The notes under the pieces were generated by a model. The model had not been told where the DNA came from. It saw nothing but the letters and a program-made list of their open reading frames with translations, and ran no database searches. Made by a program: the position numbers and the translations under genes. From Thiomargarita sp. (lineage in GTDB: Bacteria; Pseudomonadota; Gammaproteobacteria; Beggiatoales; Beggiatoaceae): 22,455 bases of DNA. The DNA lies in NCBI GenBank assembly GCA_030635005.1, contig DAOVZS010000009.1, positions 1 through 22,455 of the forward strand. Reading direction: 5' to 3'. Position 1 is the first letter of the stretch; each line of letters starts with the position of its first letter. Below, one piece after another: positions 20,366 to 22,455 of this stretch.

Positions 20366-22102
20366 ATGTCACTAAATCGTCGTCAATTCATACACTTAAT
20401 GGCAATGGCTGGTTTTTTGCCAAAGACACTGTTTGCTAAAAATAATGCCCATTTTTATGATGTGCCAACATTTGGTCAGGTGCGTTTATTACATATTACA
20501 GATTGCCATGCACAATTATTACCCGTATATTATCGCGAGCCTCATGTTAATTTAGGCTTGGGTGTTCGAAAAGGACACGTTCCCCATTTGGTGGGAGAAC
20601 AATTATTAAAACATTTTGGTATTACGCACGTACGTGATAAACATGCTTTTACACATCTCAATTATGTCGAATATGCTCAAAAATACGGTAAAATAGGTGG
20701 ATTTGCACATTTGGCGACCTTGATCAAAAACTTACGTTCAAATTATGGGGCTGATAAAACCTTGTTATTAGATGGGGGAGATACTTGGCAAGGATCAGGT
20801 ACCGCTTATTGGACACGGGGACAGGATATGGTGGGAGCTACTAATTTATTAGGTGTGGATGTGATGACAGGGCATTGGGAATTTACATATCACGCTGAGG
20901 AAATATTAGCTAATATTAAAAAGTTCACGGGTGAATTTGTGGCCCAAAATATTTTTGTCAAAGAAGAAGCCTTATTTGACGGTGCACCTTCTTATGATGA
21001 GGATAGTGGGTTAGCATTTAAACCTTATACCATGCGTACATTAAAAGGTGTACGGGTGGCGATCATTGGACAAGCTTTTCCCTATACACCCATCGCAAAT
21101 CCTGCCCGTTTTATTCCTGATTGGAGATTTGGTATTCGAGAACGTGAGTTGCAAGCTTTAGTGAATCGTATTCATCTGCAAGAAAAACCAGCGGTAGTGG
21201 TGTTATTATCTCATAATGGGATAGATGTTGATTTAAAAATGGCCTCGAGAATCAGTGGGTTAGATGTAATTTTAGGAGGACATACGCATGATGGCGTGCC
21301 ACGTCCCACTCATGTTAAAAATAGGGGGGGGGTGACTTTAGTGTGTAATGCAGGCTCTAATGGGAAATTTGTGGGTGTATTGGATTTTGAGGTGAAAAAT
21401 GGGCATGTGACAGATTATCGGTATCATTTATTGCCTGTTTTTTCCAATATGATTGCTGCTGATCAAGACATGCAAGCTTATATTGATCGCGTTCGTGCAC
21501 CTTATTTAAATAAATTAAATGAAACCTTAGCTGTTGCTGATCAGTTGTTATATCGACGGGGTAATTTTAATGGGACTTTTGATCAAGTAATTTGTGATGC
21601 GTTACGGATACAAGGGGATGCTCAAATTTCCCTTTCTCCGGGTTTTCGTTGGGGTACTACCCTATTACCAGGGCAGAATATTACATTTGAAGAGGTGTTA
21701 AATCAAACATGTATTACCTATCCTGAAACCTATGTACGTGAGATTAAGGGACAGGATTTTAAGAATATTTTAGAAGATGTGTCTGATAATTTGTTTAATC
21801 CTGATGCTTATTTGCAACAAGGCGGTGATATGGTGCGTGTAGGTGGTTTGAATTATGTGTGTGATCCGCTGGCTACTATGGGTAATCGGATCAGTCAAAT
21901 GACTTTAGATAATGGTACGTCTATCAATATGAAAAAATCATATAAAGTAGCTGGATGGGCGACTGTGGGTAGCCAATCAACAGGAGCTCCTATATGGGAT
22001 GTGGTTGCTGATTATTTACGGGAACAGAAAGTGGTACATCTTAATAAAATCAATACACCGAAATTACTCAATGTTGATAATAATCCAGGGAAAGCTTATT
22101 AA
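20366..22102 (+). CDS. soxB: Thiosulfohydrolase SoxB
   Basis: SoxB, 578 residues, removes the terminal sulfonate as sulfate from sulfur carried on SoxYZ in periplasmic thiosulfate oxidation. A twin-arginine signal (NRRQFIHLM, Arg5-Arg6) sends it folded to the periplasm. The dimanganese metallophosphatase-type core is complete: HITDCHAQLLPVYYREP (Asp46, His48), LLDGGDTWQGSGTAYWTRGQ (Asp139), the SoxB-specific GHWEFTY (His170), LLSHNGIDVD, and GGHTHDGVPRP. A 5'-nucleotidase-type C-terminal domain follows. The length is typical. soxXYZA are not adjacent, as in sulfur bacteria with dispersed sox genes. It is divergent from the nitrate transporter, and its stop codon overlaps that of the converging restriction gene. 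Confidence 0.97.
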   Translation: MSLNRRQFIHLMAMAGFLPKTLFAKNNAHFYDVPTFGQVRLLHITDCHAQLLPVYYREPHVNLGLGVRKGHVPHLVGEQLLKHFGITHVRDKHAFTHLNYVEYAQKYGKIGGFAHLATLIKNLRSNYGADKTLLLDGGDTWQGSGTAYWTRGQDMVGATNLLGVDVMTGHWEFTYHAEEILANIKKFTGEFVAQNIFVKEEALFDGAPSYDEDSGLAFKPYTMRTLKGVRVAIIGQAFPYTPIANPARFIPDWRFGIRERELQALVNRIHLQEKPAVVVLLSHNGIDVDLKMASRISGLDVILGGHTHDGVPRPTHVKNRGGVTLVCNAGSNGKFVGVLDFEVKNGHVTDYRYHLLPVFSNMIAADQDMQAYIDRVRAPYLNKLNETLAVADQLLYRRGNFNGTFDQVICDALRIQGDAQISLSPGFRWGTTLLPGQNITFEEVLNQTCITYPETYVREIKGQDFKNILEDVSDNLFNPDAYLQQGGDMVRVGGLNYVCDPLATMGNRISQMTLDNGTSINMKKSYKVAGWATVGSQSTGAPIWDVVADYLREQKVVHLNKINTPKLLNVDNNPGKAY

Positions 22103-22455
22103 AAATCCATAAGAAATGCCTCCAACGCCCTTTCCTTCACATCTTCCTTAACAATTGGAAACGTGCTTAAAATATACTTAAATTCATCAACCGTCAAACC
22201 ATACAAGTGGGCTACCAATGCATCTAATTCAGCACGTATCGTCTCCTGATTTTCAGGAATGCTCATACCCGCTTTGATGCCCACTTCTTTGGCTAAATCA
22301 TCAAATTCTGGAGCGGTGCACATGAGTTTGGCAGCACGTGTGATGATATTTTTGTCGGTGATGCGAGGGATGGGAAGTTGGTAAATATAAAATATATTAA
22401 GATTTGCAGTTACTTTTTGACGCAAAAAATAATCAAGTACAAAACTATTTAAAAT
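22099..22455 (-). CDS. C-terminal end of a type IIG-like (Eco57I-type) restriction-modification protein, runs off the window
   Basis: The frame stays open from the stop at 22099-22101 to the right edge (118 residues in view), so this is the end of a longer gene whose start lies outside. Visible are NSFVLDYFLRQKV (about residues 3-15) and LNIFYIYQLPIPRI, then AAKLMCTAPEFDDLA, IRAELDALVAHLYGLTVDE and FKYILSTFPIV. This ending is common in large fused methylase-endonuclease proteins that modify adenine and cut nearby. Only the region after the methylase and target-recognition parts is in view, so activity and specificity cannot be judged. A TTG near 22425 is not a true start. It is convergent with soxB; the two stops share bases 22100-22101. 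Confidence 0.82.
   Translation of the reverse strand: MLNSFVLDYFLRQKVTANLNIFYIYQLPIPRITDKNIITRAAKLMCTAPEFDDLAKEVGIKAGMSIPENQETIRAELDALVAHLYGLTVDEFKYILSTFPIVKEDVKERALEAFLMDF

Overview
The window looks like a piece of chromosome from an AT-rich gammaproteobacterium that oxidises sulfur and uses nitrate. A Thiotrichales/Beggiatoaceae-type organism is my best guess. The evidence is soxB (periplasmic thiosulfate oxidation), a NarK/NasA nitrate transporter with a phosphatase-kinase fusion, NnrS (nitrogen-oxide stress), and housekeeping proteins of gammaproteobacterial type (YciO, the DUF2058 protein YaiL, the thrS-infC-rpmI-rplT order). The taxonomic call is inference from gene content.

Layout. 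Bases 1-233 hold a long, nearly perfect palindrome (71-194) in front of nnrS (234-1424, +). A strong promoter (1429-1456) then leads into tRNA-Val(GAC), a terminator whose T-run touches the thrS ribosome binding site, and the translation cluster thrS-infC-rpmI-rplT. infC very probably starts at an ATC codon inside the thrS end, which keeps the known IF3 rare-start autocontrol. The usual pheST genes do not follow rplT; an unrecognised lipoprotein-like membrane protein follows instead (to 5420).

Bases 5426-9131 form an accessory stretch. It holds a small unknown protein (-), a divergent Ser/Thr kinase of the kind found in TerY/PP2C/kinase triads but without the partners (+), an efflux-type membrane fusion protein without its pump (-), and an HNH endonuclease coupled to a small unknown protein (+).

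Bases 9104-15347 are a tightly packed minus-strand cluster, in transcription order trmB, yciO, a site-2-protease homologue, trpS, scpA, scpB, a secreted serpin and yaiL. Upstream of trmB on the same strand lie thiG and an unknown 198-aa protein, so the run may extend from about 16747 down to 9104. It joins tRNA modification, tRNA charging and chromosome condensation, with a serpin whose predicted P1-P1' bond is Arg-Ser.

Bases 16827-20173 (-) carry the nitrate module: a NarK/NasA transporter, a bidirectional terminator, and a PP2C-kinase fusion with its own promoter. A divergent regulatory gap with two perfect 8-bp inverted repeats separates it from soxB (20366-22102, +). soxB meets, stop codon to stop codon, the C-terminal end of a type IIG-like restriction-methylation gene that runs off the right edge. 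I saw no CRISPR array, rRNA or transposase.
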